Source: M3007 sp044230315
GTDB taxonomy: Bacteria; Bacteroidota; Bacteroidia; Chitinophagales; Saprospiraceae
DNA length: 64,000 bases
Direction of reading: 5' to 3'
Assembly (NCBI GenBank): GCA_044230315.1
Contig: JBGARJ010000003.1
Span: 1 to 64,000 of the forward strand
Shown: in pieces, positions 17,059 to 26,249 of the stretch
How the letters are laid out: each line of letters opens with the position of its first letter
How positions within the stretch are numbered: position 1 is the first letter of the stretch
Made by a program: the position numbers and the translations under genes
The notes under the pieces: generated by a model
Seen by the model: the letters and a program-made list of their open reading frames with translations, nothing else
Told to the model about the DNA's origin: nothing
The model's database searches: none

Positions 17059-20000
17059 TTATCGCACGATCCGCAGTGTTTTCGCGCCTTTTTCTCCGCG
17101 AATTTGAACGAGGTACATGCCCGGTAGTTGGGCGCTCAGGTCGAAATGCAGGATTTGCCGGCCGGCTGCTGTGCGCAGCGGCGCCTGCACGGTTTGCACC
17201 AGGCGACCCAACTGATCCAGCAACTGGATACTGAGCGTTTGTTCTTCGGGCAAATCCAGCAGGAGCGTAACGGGGCCGGCGGTGGGGTTGGGCACCAGTT
17301 GGGCATCCAATACGGACCGTTCCGGAGCCGACGCGCTCACCACAATTTGGTGCGGCGGCAGGATCACATCATCCACCCAGGCGCGGTCGGAGCCGTTCGA
17401 CACGATGTCGTCCTTTTCATAACTCCACATAAACGTGTGTTGGCCCGCTTCCACGGGGAAGGAGACCTGGCCCCAGGGCACATTCCCGCTCCAGGCGCCC
17501 ACGATCTGGTCGTCGATATAGAAGTACAGGAAATCATAATCGGCCTCGCTGCTGACCCGCCGGGCAAAGGAAATGAATCCTTTTTCGGAGACGAGCAGCG
17601 GCAGTTTCATGACCGATTTCTGGTTGTGGGTGATGGTGCCCGAGCGCGCGCAGTACTGGCCGGCATAGGCGCCGATAGCGGTGGTGGTCCAGGGTTTGTT
17701 GCCGGCCTGGGTCCAGCCGAATTGCCCGAAACCGTTCGTTTCGAAGGTCTCCACGATCGGGTTGACAATGAGCGGCTCGATGACCTCGTCGGTGGTATAA
17801 TCGCCGGCGCCGAGGTGGTATTGCAGCGCTACCGTAATGCTAACGGGCGATGCCGGCAGTACAGTCAAGTAAAAAACAGCCGCTTTTTCGCCGGTAGAAG
17901 CCGCAAGTTGGCCCAGTGTATCGGCGGCACTCACCGCCACAAAGGGTGAACCTGAACTGATAGTACCTACGGCTACGGGACTGTCGCTGCCACCTACATT
18001 TTGATTGATGATGCGCAGCACGGCAGTTTCGCCGCTTTCCAGCCGGCCGTTGCCATTGCCGCCCGCCGAGTCGTCGATGCTCCAACTGACTACCTTAAAT
18101 GCGGGGGCGTTGAGCGTTACCGAAACCGGGGTGGAGTAGTGGATGCTGTCGCTGTATGTCAGGTCCAATTGAAAAACTGCTACATGTCCGTTTTTGACTA
18201 CGGGATCAACCTGAAACACAAAAGACGCGAGGGTGGAATCCTGGCTGTTCAGATTGCCGAGCATAGCCTGTCCGTTGACGATGTGTACCAGGGGGTCTGT
18301 CGAACTGAGCGTTGCGTTTACTGCGCCGGCAGTGCCCAGGCCGATGTTGGAACACAGGACGTTCAGTTGGATGGTCTCACCAAAATCCGCTTTATGGTTG
18401 TTGTTTCCGGCCGAATCATCCAGATCGAAGCGTTGGGATATCACGAACGGTTTGGTAGCCGGTTCTACCGTAATAGCGCCCTGGTAGGGCAGGTAATTGA
18501 ACTGGGTAACGGTCACCTTCATTTCACCGACATTGTTCAACGGATCTATGTCGATGACAGCTTTGCCGTCTTTGACATAGCCGACGGCCCAGGTTTGATT
18601 TTGCCAGTACAAACTGACCAGCGCGTCCTCCACGGGGCAGTTGACGGTGATCTGGGTCGTTTCGAACGGAACGCTGGCCGTGTGGGTTGCCGTCAGGGCG
18701 ATCGGAAGTCGTGTGCGGGGCACCGTAGAGGGTTCAACAAAGGGGTTCCAGAAGTCGGCCATCGATTCGCCGTTGGCGCCGTAAGCCGCGATCATGCGGG
18801 CGTTGCCGTAGGCCAGCATGGCCGACATCCTCGGGCGGAGTTTTCCGCTGTCGGCGTCGATCAGGTATTGATTCATGCCGTCCTGGCCTTCCATCGGCGG
18901 GCTCCACGACTGGTAATCGCTCGAGAAAAAGCCCGCAATACCGCCCCAGGGCTCGCCGGTGGCCAGGTTGCCGGCCCGTTGCCAGGTTTCACCCAGGCAT
19001 TCGCCGTTGGTGTAGTTGCCGGCGCAGCAGGCGACTGCGATCAGCATGGGGTAGCGGTGCGTGTTGCGCAATTGCGCTACGGCGTCGGTGTTGAAATTAC
19101 CGCTGACCAATCCTTGCTCCCAGCCGTGACCGGTGTAGTTGTACAGGGAAACGCCATTGCCGTTCATGAGGTCGATGAGCGGCACATTGGTGGGGTCGCC
19201 ATTCTCATCGGCCGAGGCGTCGCCGGGGGTGGGCGAGTCGCTGTTGTGGTCGCCGTCGTAAAATTCCCAGTACCGTTTAAATCCGTTGGCGAGGTGGGCA
19301 ATTTTCCATTCGTTGCACTGCTCCCAGTCGGCCTGCCCGTCGTCGCCGATACCGGCGCCCTGGTTGGAGCCGGAGGCCATGCCGGTGGCAAACCAGTTTT
19401 GGGTGCTGTCGCCTTTCGGGTTCATCTCGTATTCGAGGTTGCGGTTGACCATGATGCGGAGCTGTTCCGGTGTGGCGGCGTGCAGGCGCCCCACCAGCAC
19501 TTCGGGAAAATGATCGTTGCCTTCGAAGTAGCCAAAACAGTTGTCGCAGGAGTAGGAATCGCCGTCCTGCCGCATCTCCGGCTGAATTCCGTTCTCATCG
19601 CCTATCAGGAGCAGGTAGGAAATGCCGTGCTGGAAATAGTAGTCCTTGACGAAATTGTAGACCGCAGATGATTCGGAACTGCCGATGGCTGACACGGGCA
19701 CGACGGTGGTATGGATACCCATCTGCCGTTTCCAGTCGATGAGCGGCTGGAGTTCGCCCAGTAATTCATCCTTGGCGATCACCAGCATTTTTTCCGGCGT
19801 TTCCGGGTTGCCGCCGCGGTCGGCAAGGCCCGAATTGGCGTTTACAAACAAGCGCTGGTACAATTGCCCGAAGCTGGGGCTGTTGGGGATGGCGGGATGA
19901 TAGGTCAATTCGTTTTCGCCCCGGCCGCCGGCAGGGTATACGCGCAGGGTGATGGAGCGGTACACGCGGAGCACCTTTTGGACCGGGTTGTATTGCACGG

Positions 20001-20490
20001 GATAGATCCACACCGCCTGTCCCCGCGCCGAGCGCAGGATGAACGGCGTCTGCTGCTCGGCCAGCGCACCGGGGAAAAACTGGTCGCGTTGATACTCGGC
20101 GCCGTATTCAAAGGGTATGTCCCCGGGGTTTACCGTGCGTTTCAGGTTGCCTTTTGATGGGGCCACCAGCACGCCGGGGTAGTCGTCGTAATCGCCGGAT
20201 AATATTTCCACGGCCATGTTTCCGGTATTGGGGATGAGCAAGGCGGTGGCGAATTTCGGCACATCGGGCGCGCCCTTGCGCAGCAGCGGTGTGCCATGCT
20301 GGATGGCGATCACGGCCGCCTGGCCATGTGGCGTGGCTACGTTTATGGGGTCGAAACCGGTCAGGTTGAACCGGAGCGTACTGGAGCCGCTGCCGGAGGA
20401 GAGCAGTTGCAACTCCGACCGACTGTGGGATTGGGCAAAAAGGGCCGCAATGGAGCAGCAAAAAAGCAGAAAAGTGGACAGAATTTTCAT
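17059..20490 (-). CDS. gingipain-like C25 cysteine protease with T9SS type A sorting domain
   Basis: This 1143-aa secreted protein starts at ATG 20490, where a signal peptide (MKILSTFLLFCCSIAALFAQ) begins. A propeptide-like region (about 20-240) precedes the C25 catalytic domain with LLLIGDENG, FPEVLVGRL, NYTGHGWE (His455) and AVACCAGNY (Cys488). The His-Cys spacing of 33 equals that of gingipain R (211/244). Beta-sandwich modules and a jelly-roll-like domain follow, and the last about 80 residues (VPNPTAG...GMYLVQIRG...LRIVR) are a type A T9SS sorting domain. Function: outer-membrane export and cell-surface or secreted proteolysis. The extra Cys next to Cys488 is unusual. It lies 11 bp downstream of the small T9SS gene, so both are likely one transcript. 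Confidence 0.92.
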   Translation of the reverse strand: MKILSTFLLFCCSIAALFAQSHSRSELQLLSSGSGSSTLRFNLTGFDPINVATPHGQAAVIAIQHGTPLLRKGAPDVPKFATALLIPNTGNMAVEILSGDYDDYPGVLVAPSKGNLKRTVNPGDIPFEYGAEYQRDQFFPGALAEQQTPFILRSARGQAVWIYPVQYNPVQKVLRVYRSITLRVYPAGGRGENELTYHPAIPNSPSFGQLYQRLFVNANSGLADRGGNPETPEKMLVIAKDELLGELQPLIDWKRQMGIHTTVVPVSAIGSSESSAVYNFVKDYYFQHGISYLLLIGDENGIQPEMRQDGDSYSCDNCFGYFEGNDHFPEVLVGRLHAATPEQLRIMVNRNLEYEMNPKGDSTQNWFATGMASGSNQGAGIGDDGQADWEQCNEWKIAHLANGFKRYWEFYDGDHNSDSPTPGDASADENGDPTNVPLIDLMNGNGVSLYNYTGHGWEQGLVSGNFNTDAVAQLRNTHRYPMLIAVACCAGNYTNGECLGETWQRAGNLATGEPWGGIAGFFSSDYQSWSPPMEGQDGMNQYLIDADSGKLRPRMSAMLAYGNARMIAAYGANGESMADFWNPFVEPSTVPRTRLPIALTATHTASVPFETTQITVNCPVEDALVSLYWQNQTWAVGYVKDGKAVIDIDPLNNVGEMKVTVTQFNYLPYQGAITVEPATKPFVISQRFDLDDSAGNNNHKADFGETIQLNVLCSNIGLGTAGAVNATLSSTDPLVHIVNGQAMLGNLNSQDSTLASFVFQVDPVVKNGHVAVFQLDLTYSDSIHYSTPVSVTLNAPAFKVVSWSIDDSAGGNGNGRLESGETAVLRIINQNVGGSDSPVAVGTISSGSPFVAVSAADTLGQLAASTGEKAAVFYLTVLPASPVSITVALQYHLGAGDYTTDEVIEPLIVNPIVETFETNGFGQFGWTQAGNKPWTTTAIGAYAGQYCARSGTITHNQKSVMKLPLLVSEKGFISFARRVSSEADYDFLYFYIDDQIVGAWSGNVPWGQVSFPVEAGQHTFMWSYEKDDIVSNGSDRAWVDDVILPPHQIVVSASAPERSVLDAQLVPNPTAGPVTLLLDLPEEQTLSIQLLDQLGRLVQTVQAPLRTAAGRQILHFDLSAQLPGMYLVQIRGEKGAKTLRIVR

Positions 20491-20501
20491 AGACAGGTGG
20501 G

Positions 20502-21170
20502 TCAGTGTAGCAACAGGACGGATTGAGTTTTTCCGGGTGTGCGCAGGTAGTACAGCCCCGGCGGCCAGGTAAGGGTTTGTAAGGCCGTGGTTTGGCCGGC
20601 CGGAAGGCGCCCGGCCCAAACGGTAAGGCCGTCGGGGCTGCACAGGGTGGCTTGCATCGGCTCGCCGGTATTATTTTGGATCGAGAGCCATTCGGCGGCA
20701 GGATTGGGAAAAACCCGAACGCTGGCGCTCAAGGGCTCCGATACGGCGCTGGTGCCGGTAGTAAACACGCTGAAAAATACGTCTTCAAAATTGGCGGGGT
20801 TGCCCTCCTCCCATACCCGAAACCACAGCCAGCCATTGCCGGGGGCGGTATCAGGTTGTACGATGAGTTTGAGGTAGGGCTGTTCCTGGGCCGGGGCTGG
20901 GTTCATCAGGGCACTGGCGGGAATGCCGGTGTAACAAGATCCATAGTCACAAAGATCAATGTCCCAAGCGGCAGGATAACTGGTTTCCACGCGTTTCCAG
21001 CGCAGTTGGAGCGTGTCGCCGGTAGGGTTTTCAAAATATAGGTAACACTCGTTTGCTTGTTGAAACGCCAGTTCCTGTTCCTTAAGCGGGCCGGGTGTGG
21101 CAAAGAACGTTTGGGCAAACGTCCATTGAAACGATGAAAACCACAAAAACAGGAGCCAACAATAGCGCAT
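20502..21170 (-). CDS. small T9SS-sorted secreted protein
   Basis: This 222-aa protein opens at ATG 21170 with a signal peptide (MRYCWLLFLWFSSFQWTFAQ). A single beta-sandwich-like region of about 120 residues follows, with four scattered Cys (ANECYLYF, IDLCDYGSCYTG), and a C-terminal T9SS type A domain (VRVFPNPAAEWLSI...PPGLYYLRT) ends it. It is encoded immediately before the C25 protease and in the same direction. The central region is not recognised; the Cys pairs suggest disulfides after export. It could be a partner or a decoy/inhibitor of the protease, but nothing in the sequence shows that. Confidence 0.8.
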   Translation of the reverse strand: MRYCWLLFLWFSSFQWTFAQTFFATPGPLKEQELAFQQANECYLYFENPTGDTLQLRWKRVETSYPAAWDIDLCDYGSCYTGIPASALMNPAPAQEQPYLKLIVQPDTAPGNGWLWFRVWEEGNPANFEDVFFSVFTTGTSAVSEPLSASVRVFPNPAAEWLSIQNNTGEPMQATLCSPDGLTVWAGRLPAGQTTALQTLTWPPGLYYLRTPGKTQSVLLLH

Positions 21171-21294
21171 GGTTGCAGAAAATTTTGCAGCACGGATTTG
21201 CTGCATTTTTGGAAAGATAGCCCCTTCCCGTTCGTCATGGATACGAACGCACCCGGGTTTTTGGAAAAGTTTGGACAAATGCCGGAATAGCCGG

Positions 21295-22539
21295 TTAGCG
21301 CCTGTTTATCCCTGCTTTTTTTTGCCACAAGGCGATCGAGTCTTTCGCTGCGTGGTACCGTTCGAGAAATGCCGGGATGCAGATATTGGCCAGCGGCGTA
21401 GAGGCGTTGAACAAGGCGCAAATGGCAATGCCGTTGCGGCGGTCAACGGCAATTTCACCCCGGAAATCGTTTACAGCCCCGCCGTGGTAGAGGAGCGTGT
21501 CGGGGCCGCTGGTCAGCACCCGCCACCCCATAGCGTAAAATGCCTCTTTTGGGCCAGCCCAGTGGTTGAAATAGCGGCGTTCATTGTTGGTTTTCACCAC
21601 CGGCCGGAATACGGGTTCGAGGGCGCTTTCGGCAGCCACAGCGGGTGCATGGCCCAATAACAGCCGCAGCCATTGCCCCATGTCGGAAATGCTGGCATTG
21701 ACGCCGCCGGCGGGGGCGGCATTGTAAAAACGGGTGGAGATGGTGTCAGGGGCCCAACCAACACCGGTGAAATGGTGGGGCAGGGCTTTGTCGGCACAGC
21801 GGTGAATGGACGCCCAATCGGCCGAAGCGTCGGTCATACCGGCCGGTTGGAAAATTTTTTCGGCAAGCAGTTCGGGGTACGGCTTTCCGGTAGCCACCTG
21901 CATCGCTTCGCCGATCAGGCTGAAGGCCGCGTTTTGGTAACTGAACACCTCGCCGGGTTTGCCGTTCAGGGGCAACCGCGCGAACAAAGCGGCAATGGTG
22001 CGCAGGTCATAACCTGCTTCGATCATATTGGTATAGGCGTGGTAGGGCAGGCCGGTTGTGTGCGACAACAAATGGGCCAGTTGCACCTGCCGGGTTTGTT
22101 CGGCCGACGACAGGGCAAATTCGGGTACATATTGTGTGATGGGATCGGTCCAGTGCAATTGGCCTGCCTGCACCAGCAAACTGGTCAATACGCCGGCAAA
22201 CCCTTTGGAAAGCGAGCCGATGCGAAAAACGGTGTGCAGATCCACCGAGTCGCGGGCGCCGTTGGCCCGCAGGCCATAGCCGCGTTCGAAAATGACGGTG
22301 CTGTCTTGTACGATCACCACAGCGGCGCCCGGTGTTTGGGAGGCCAGCATCGAGTCGCTAAAAAAGCGGTCGTAATCGGCAACCAGGGCCTGCAAATAAG
22401 GATTGCGGAGGGCCGGCGGTGTGGAGCGCGCCTGGTAACTGCTGCGGGAGGTGGCGTCGGTGCAAGCGTCGGAAAACAGGGCGACCAACAGATAAAGAGC
22501 CGGCAAGAGGGACAGCCAGCGCGGGATTTTCATGCGCAT
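21295..22539 (-). CDS. class C beta-lactamase-like serine hydrolase (exported)
   Basis: The 414-aa product has an N-terminal export signal ending near a Cys (LFSDAC), so it may be a lipoprotein with a loose lipobox. The penicillin-binding-protein fold motifs are present: SLSK (SxxK nucleophile) after FRIG, YQN as the YxN motif, and HGG near the C terminus in the KTG position. This HxG variant is typical of the family of peptidases/esterases related to AmpC rather than true resistance enzymes. Substrates in this family include D-amino-acid peptides and esters. It precedes the small T9SS gene by about 120 bp. No ampR-like regulator is nearby. Confidence 0.88.
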   Translation of the reverse strand: MRMKIPRWLSLLPALYLLVALFSDACTDATSRSSYQARSTPPALRNPYLQALVADYDRFFSDSMLASQTPGAAVVIVQDSTVIFERGYGLRANGARDSVDLHTVFRIGSLSKGFAGVLTSLLVQAGQLHWTDPITQYVPEFALSSAEQTRQVQLAHLLSHTTGLPYHAYTNMIEAGYDLRTIAALFARLPLNGKPGEVFSYQNAAFSLIGEAMQVATGKPYPELLAEKIFQPAGMTDASADWASIHRCADKALPHHFTGVGWAPDTISTRFYNAAPAGGVNASISDMGQWLRLLLGHAPAVAAESALEPVFRPVVKTNNERRYFNHWAGPKEAFYAMGWRVLTSGPDTLLYHGGAVNDFRGEIAVDRRNGIAICALFNASTPLANICIPAFLERYHAAKDSIALWQKKAGINRR

Positions 22540-22584
22540 AATGGTGCGAAGGTAGCGGATTCGGGATAAAACGGGTTATTGGTG

Positions 22585-22944
22585 CTAAAGCGTACCCGAG
22601 TAGGGCGGTAATGCCATTTTTATTTTCTTGGGCAGTTTTTCGCGGACCAGCCGGTACGATTCGGCCAGAAACGCCCGCCACTCGGCGCCGCTCAGGTCTT
22701 CGTAACGCTCCACAAACACCCATTTCATCCGGGCCAGATAGGGCGATGCGATCATGCAGGGGCGGGCGGCCAATTCGTCGAACCGATCATCGGGCACCTT
22801 AAAACTTACCCGGCCGTCGGCATCGAGGGTGCTAATGCAGAACATTTTACCGCCCACGTAGAAATTGAGGTGGTGCTCCCAGCGGATGGCTTCGGTGGCG
22901 CCGGGGAGGCTGAGGCAAAAGGTGCGGAGCGATTCGATGTCCAT
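22585..22944 (-). CDS. MmcQ/YjbR family protein
   Basis: This small cytoplasmic protein of 119 aa starts at ATG 22944 (MDIESLRTFCLSLPGATE). The pattern is typical of the MmcQ/YjbR (CyaY-like fold) family: F...PGA.E...W.....F.VGGK.F, then VSFK...F..L..RP...ASPYLARMKWV. These proteins are proposed to bind DNA or to act with unknown partners; no enzymatic function is firmly established. The ending KLPKKIKMALPPYSGTL is somewhat longer and more basic than usual. It lies 45 bp upstream of the beta-lactamase-like gene. Confidence 0.85.
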   Translation of the reverse strand: MDIESLRTFCLSLPGATEAIRWEHHLNFYVGGKMFCISTLDADGRVSFKVPDDRFDELAARPCMIASPYLARMKWVFVERYEDLSGAEWRAFLAESYRLVREKLPKKIKMALPPYSGTL

Positions 22945-23035
22945 ATGGTGGGTAAAGATAAATCCTCCGGATGGTCGACCCAAAGGCGGCCCTGTAATTT
23001 GCCCGTTGAATTAATGGATTATTAATTGGAAATTA

Positions 23036-23067
23036 TTTGCGACCCGCCAGTGCACCGCGGACCTTTG
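23036..23067 (+). promoter_or_regulatory. candidate promoter for the duplicated PLAT-like gene
   Basis: TTTG at 23036-23039, a 20-bp spacer and GACCTTTG at 23060-23067 (one mismatch from TAnnTTTG) lie about 45 bp before the start codon at 23111. Confidence 0.45.
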
Positions 23068-23110
23068 CTACCGATAAACTTTTTGTAAACCTGTTCAAAC
23101 CCTCATTACC

Positions 23111-23950
23111 ATGTCTCACCTCAGTAGCATTTACGTTGGGATGCTCACAAAAAACACGTCGGATTCGGGCACCAACAGCAAAACCGTTCTAATCGTCAAT
23201 GACGACGGCATTGACCGCTTGCACCACACTTTTGGCGATACCAGCCAGGATGACCAGGAACAGGGGCAGGCCAATGTTTACCGTGTCGGCGTAGCCGGCA
23301 GCAACATTATTCCGGAACACCTCAACAACTCCTCGGTACGCGTTGGCATCCGGGGCGACGACCTGTGGCGTCCGCAACATTATGTCGTTTGGGGCGAGCG
23401 CCTTTCCAACGGCGAAAAGATCCCCATTGCAATTGAAACGGATATCAATGCCGGGTTGAGCACCGACAATACGGAAGGGCCGGTTTCTTTGCCCTTGCGC
23501 TTGGTCAACAAAGGCAGCGACAGTATGCGAATCAATCGGTTGTTGTTGATGATGACTACGGCCAATTCGGCAAATGCCGGCACGGACAGCCGGGTTGAAC
23601 TTCAAATTTCCAGCAACAGTGGGAACCTGTTGGTCGATTTTGATATTCCGGATACTCCGCAGAGTGATCAGGAAAAAGGACAGGCCAATTTCTATTTCAT
23701 TCCGGTCAGCAACCCGTTTTCAAAATCGAACCTCAACAACCGTTCCATCCGGTTGAGCATCCAGGGCACAGATGCCTGGCGGATTTCCAGTTTATACCTC
23801 TTTGGACTGGACGATGCCACGGGACGGCCCGAATTTTTGGTGCCCCTGGTGCACATCAGCAACTGGAGCTTCGGAGAACTGAGTACCGATCCCAGTGAGG
23901 GGAATGCCTCGGTGCTGCTTCCTTTAGTGAGTTTGCCGTTGGCCCCGTAA
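23111..23950 (+). CDS. unrecognised protein made of two PLAT-like repeats
   Basis: The protein is 279 aa with no signal peptide or membrane segment. It consists of two similar halves (about 8-125 and 140-275). Each half has GT(N/D)S followed by a beta strand, then a conserved acidic stretch D..Q.DQE.GQAN.Y, a segment LNN(S/R)S(V/I)R(V/L).I.G.D.WR, and a final beta strand ending in WG or FG. The GTDS...GTDAWR...LYLFG layout recalls PLAT/LH2 lipid- or protein-binding beta-sandwiches, but this is a weak by-eye match. Its own promoter and strong terminator suggest a single-gene unit. It is probably cytoplasmic unless exported without a classical signal. No partner gene is evident. Confidence 0.75.
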   Translation: MSHLSSIYVGMLTKNTSDSGTNSKTVLIVNDDGIDRLHHTFGDTSQDDQEQGQANVYRVGVAGSNIIPEHLNNSSVRVGIRGDDLWRPQHYVVWGERLSNGEKIPIAIETDINAGLSTDNTEGPVSLPLRLVNKGSDSMRINRLLLMMTTANSANAGTDSRVELQISSNSGNLLVDFDIPDTPQSDQEKGQANFYFIPVSNPFSKSNLNNRSIRLSIQGTDAWRISSLYLFGLDDATGRPEFLVPLVHISNWSFGELSTDPSEGNASVLLPLVSLPLAP

Positions 23951-23978
23951 TTCAGCTCAGCTAAATTGAGTGTTATGC

Positions 23979-24021
23979 CAAAAACTGGTGGCACTATTCT
24001 CGAATAGCGCCACCAGTTTTT
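23979..24021. terminator. bidirectional terminator
   Basis: AAAAACTGGTGGC at 23979-23991 pairs with GCCACCAGTTTTT at 24009-24021 around a short loop that itself can pair (CTATTC/GAATAG). A-tract and T-tract on opposite sides make it work for both the rightward gene ending at 23950 and the leftward truB ending at 24027. Confidence 0.85.
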
Positions 24022-24026
24022 GATTT

Positions 24027-24836
24027 TTATACCTGCCGCAACCACCCCTCCGCGGCCTCGACCGTCCAGGCGCCGTCTTCCACCGAATAGCCTCCCGTGC
24101 GCGTCCGCCGCAGGCTGCTCAGGTATGCCCCCGAACCCGCCGCCTGCCCCAGGTCGAACGCCAGCGAGCGGATATAGGTGCCCTTCCCGCAAACCACCCG
24201 GAAGTCGCATTGCAACCCGTCCGGATAATCGGGGTGCAGGTAGATCGGCGCTCCCTTTTTGTTGATGATCGCCGGCGCTGCCGCCGCGGTAAAAGGCACC
24301 TGCCGCAGCGGTCCCAGTTCGAAAACGTCCACCTGAACCGGCCGAAGTTCCAATTCCATCTCCTGACCCGTGCGGGCGTTTTTGTACAAGCGTTTACCGT
24401 CCATTTTTACGGCAGAGAACATCGGCGGCAGCTGCCGTATCGCACCGGTAAACTGCTCGCGGACGAGATTTTGCAATCCGGCGTCGGTCAAATGGGCCGT
24501 CGGGAAAGTGGCATCCACCGGTTTTTCCAGGTCGTACGATGGCGTGGTGGCCCCAAAGGTGATGGTGCCGGTGTATTCTTTGGGCAACGCCTGAAAGGAT
24601 TCGATCTTACGGGTGTATTCGCCTGCGCACAAGATCAGCAGCCCCGAAGCCAGGGGATCGAGGGTGCCGGCATGGCCGATTTTGATGCGTTTGATCCCGA
24701 GGCGGCGACTGAGGTGGTAGCGGATCTTATTGACCACATCGAACGACGTCCAACCGATGGGTTTGTCGACCAGGAGCAGCGCGCCCTTGGGAAACTCGGC
24801 TGGAAAGGGCATTCCGGGAGAAAGCAGGGTAAGCAT
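24027..24836 (-). CDS. truB: tRNA pseudouridine(55) synthase
   Basis: The 269-aa enzyme opens with LLVDKPIGWTSFDVVNKIR and has the catalytic motif KIGHAGTLDPLASGLL (Asp60), followed by KEYTGTITFGATTPSYD, FTGAIRQLPPMFSAVK and GTYIRSLAFDLGQAAGSGAYLSSLRR split across the catalytic core. It makes pseudouridine 55 in the T-loop of tRNAs. In many Bacteroidota truB is near undecaprenol pyrophosphate phosphatase; here it stands between unrelated genes. A second Met eight residues in could also be the start. A near-promoter sequence TAAACTTG lies 4 bp before ATG 24836. Confidence 0.96.
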   Translation of the reverse strand: MLTLLSPGMPFPAEFPKGALLLVDKPIGWTSFDVVNKIRYHLSRRLGIKRIKIGHAGTLDPLASGLLILCAGEYTRKIESFQALPKEYTGTITFGATTPSYDLEKPVDATFPTAHLTDAGLQNLVREQFTGAIRQLPPMFSAVKMDGKRLYKNARTGQEMELELRPVQVDVFELGPLRQVPFTAAAAPAIINKKGAPIYLHPDYPDGLQCDFRVVCGKGTYIRSLAFDLGQAAGSGAYLSSLRRTRTGGYSVEDGAWTVEAAEGWLRQV

Positions 24837-24892
24837 GGGGCAAGTTTACAGGTAAAAAACAAAAAACACCGTATTGCTGGGTTTTGCCGCCT

Positions 24893-26158
24893 TTAAAACC
24901 GTTCCAGGGTCAACTCCAGCCAGGTGGTTTCACCGGGTTTCAGCACCACGTCCGGCACCGTCAGGGGTTTGTACCCGATCTTGCCTACCTGCACGCTCCA
25001 GGTGCCGGCAGCGGCGCCGGTTTTGAACTGCCCGTCGGCGCCGGTAATATCGTGGTCGGTCGTACCGGCGAGCAGCACCCGCACTTTGTTGAGCGGTTGT
25101 CCGGTGGCGGCGTCGGTCACGCGGCCCTCAAGATAGCCGGCGCGTTGGTAAGTAGGCTGGAACACGAACAAGCCCTCTAGTTTTGCGGTGGCTACGATGA
25201 TCCCTGAAGGCAAATACGGATCGGCATCCCAAACCAGGGAGCTGCCCAAACTGACCCAGGCCGTTTCAATGAGATTGTCGGGGCGGTGGGCGTCTACCAG
25301 GGTCAATTGCCCGCTGTAGGAAGGGTTGATGAGAAAATCGCGGAGCACCCGCACGTTGTGCACTTCGCCGCCGGGGTGTTGGCTGGGCTGGTACCGGTCG
25401 AGTTCGCTGATGTTTTCCAGGTCGCTCACGTCGTAGGCCACCAGCGGCGCATAGGGCTTTTCGTCGGCAGTGAACAGAAAACGGCTGTCATCGGACAGCC
25501 AGCAATTGTGGTTGAAATGCGCCGGTGTTGGCTGGGTGGCCAGCACCTTGGGCGCGGTTTTGTCGGACACATCGATCACACTGAACTGGCCGGCATAGAT
25601 TTCACTGGCCCAAAGCGTATCGCCCCGGATATATCCGTCGTGTACATACTGGTCGTGGTAGATGCTTTTTACATCCGGGTTCCAGGGATCGCTGAGGTCG
25701 CAAATAACGGCGCCTTGCTGCGTGCCGCCAAAAATATACAGGTAACCGTCGGCGCAGGCCAGGGTATGGCTTTTCCGGATCAGGGTGTCGGTGCCCGGCC
25801 CGTACCAGGTTTTCCAGACGATCGAGTCTGGCAGGTAACCGAGGTTGACGATGGTAATGCCGCTGGGCTTGTTGCTGTATTCCGTGGTCACGTAAGCAAA
25901 ATTTTTCCAGGTCTTCACCTCCCGCCAATTGTTCGGATAGCCCGGCACGGTAAATCGTTCCACCGGTTGGGCGGGGTCGCTCACATCTACTATGCTGAGT
26001 CCCTTGTTGGTCCCCACCAGGGCATATTCCTTGCCCAGACTGTCGGTGTAATGCCAGCAGCCCGCCAGCGTAACGCCGGGGTATGCCAAGTGACCGACTT
26101 GCTGTAATTGAGCGTGCACGAGTTGGGGTAAAAGCAATAAAACCAGCAAACGCGTCAT
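24893..26158 (-). CDS. exported LVIVD-repeat protein (choice-of-anchor B type) with CarboxypepD_reg domain
   Basis: The 421-aa product begins at ATG 26158 with a signal peptide (MTRLLVLLLLPQLVHAQ). Residues about 20-335 form a repetitive beta-propeller-like region with LSIVDVSDPAQPV, VICDLSDPWNP, FSVIDVSDKTAPKVL and VAYDVSDLENISELD, the hallmark of LVIVD repeats and of the choice-of-anchor B family. The last about 85 residues are a carboxypeptidase-regulatory-like domain (GYLEGRVTDAATGQPL). No T9SS sorting domain follows, so it may stay periplasmic or use another anchor. Substrate or partner is unknown. A His-rich stretch (HFNHNCW, HPGGEVHNV) could bind metal. Confidence 0.82.
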   Translation of the reverse strand: MTRLLVLLLLPQLVHAQLQQVGHLAYPGVTLAGCWHYTDSLGKEYALVGTNKGLSIVDVSDPAQPVERFTVPGYPNNWREVKTWKNFAYVTTEYSNKPSGITIVNLGYLPDSIVWKTWYGPGTDTLIRKSHTLACADGYLYIFGGTQQGAVICDLSDPWNPDVKSIYHDQYVHDGYIRGDTLWASEIYAGQFSVIDVSDKTAPKVLATQPTPAHFNHNCWLSDDSRFLFTADEKPYAPLVAYDVSDLENISELDRYQPSQHPGGEVHNVRVLRDFLINPSYSGQLTLVDAHRPDNLIETAWVSLGSSLVWDADPYLPSGIIVATAKLEGLFVFQPTYQRAGYLEGRVTDAATGQPLNKVRVLLAGTTDHDITGADGQFKTGAAAGTWSVQVGKIGYKPLTVPDVVLKPGETTWLELTLERF

Positions 26159-26249
26159 GATATGTTTGTTTTTGGACTTGTTGCAAGGAGGGCTTTGGGC
26201 GGGGATAATGGCGTTATTACCGTCAAAGTCCCTTGTCGCAGCAAGTCTC

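Noticed and set aside
18001..19671. 556-aa open frame opposite the C25 protease
   Set aside because: The opposite strand encodes a protease with conserved active site, and the antisense translation lacks any motif.
21295..22539. Antibiotic-resistance beta-lactamase
   Set aside because: It has HGG rather than KTG and the features of the broad AmpC-related peptidase/esterase family; resistance cannot be inferred.
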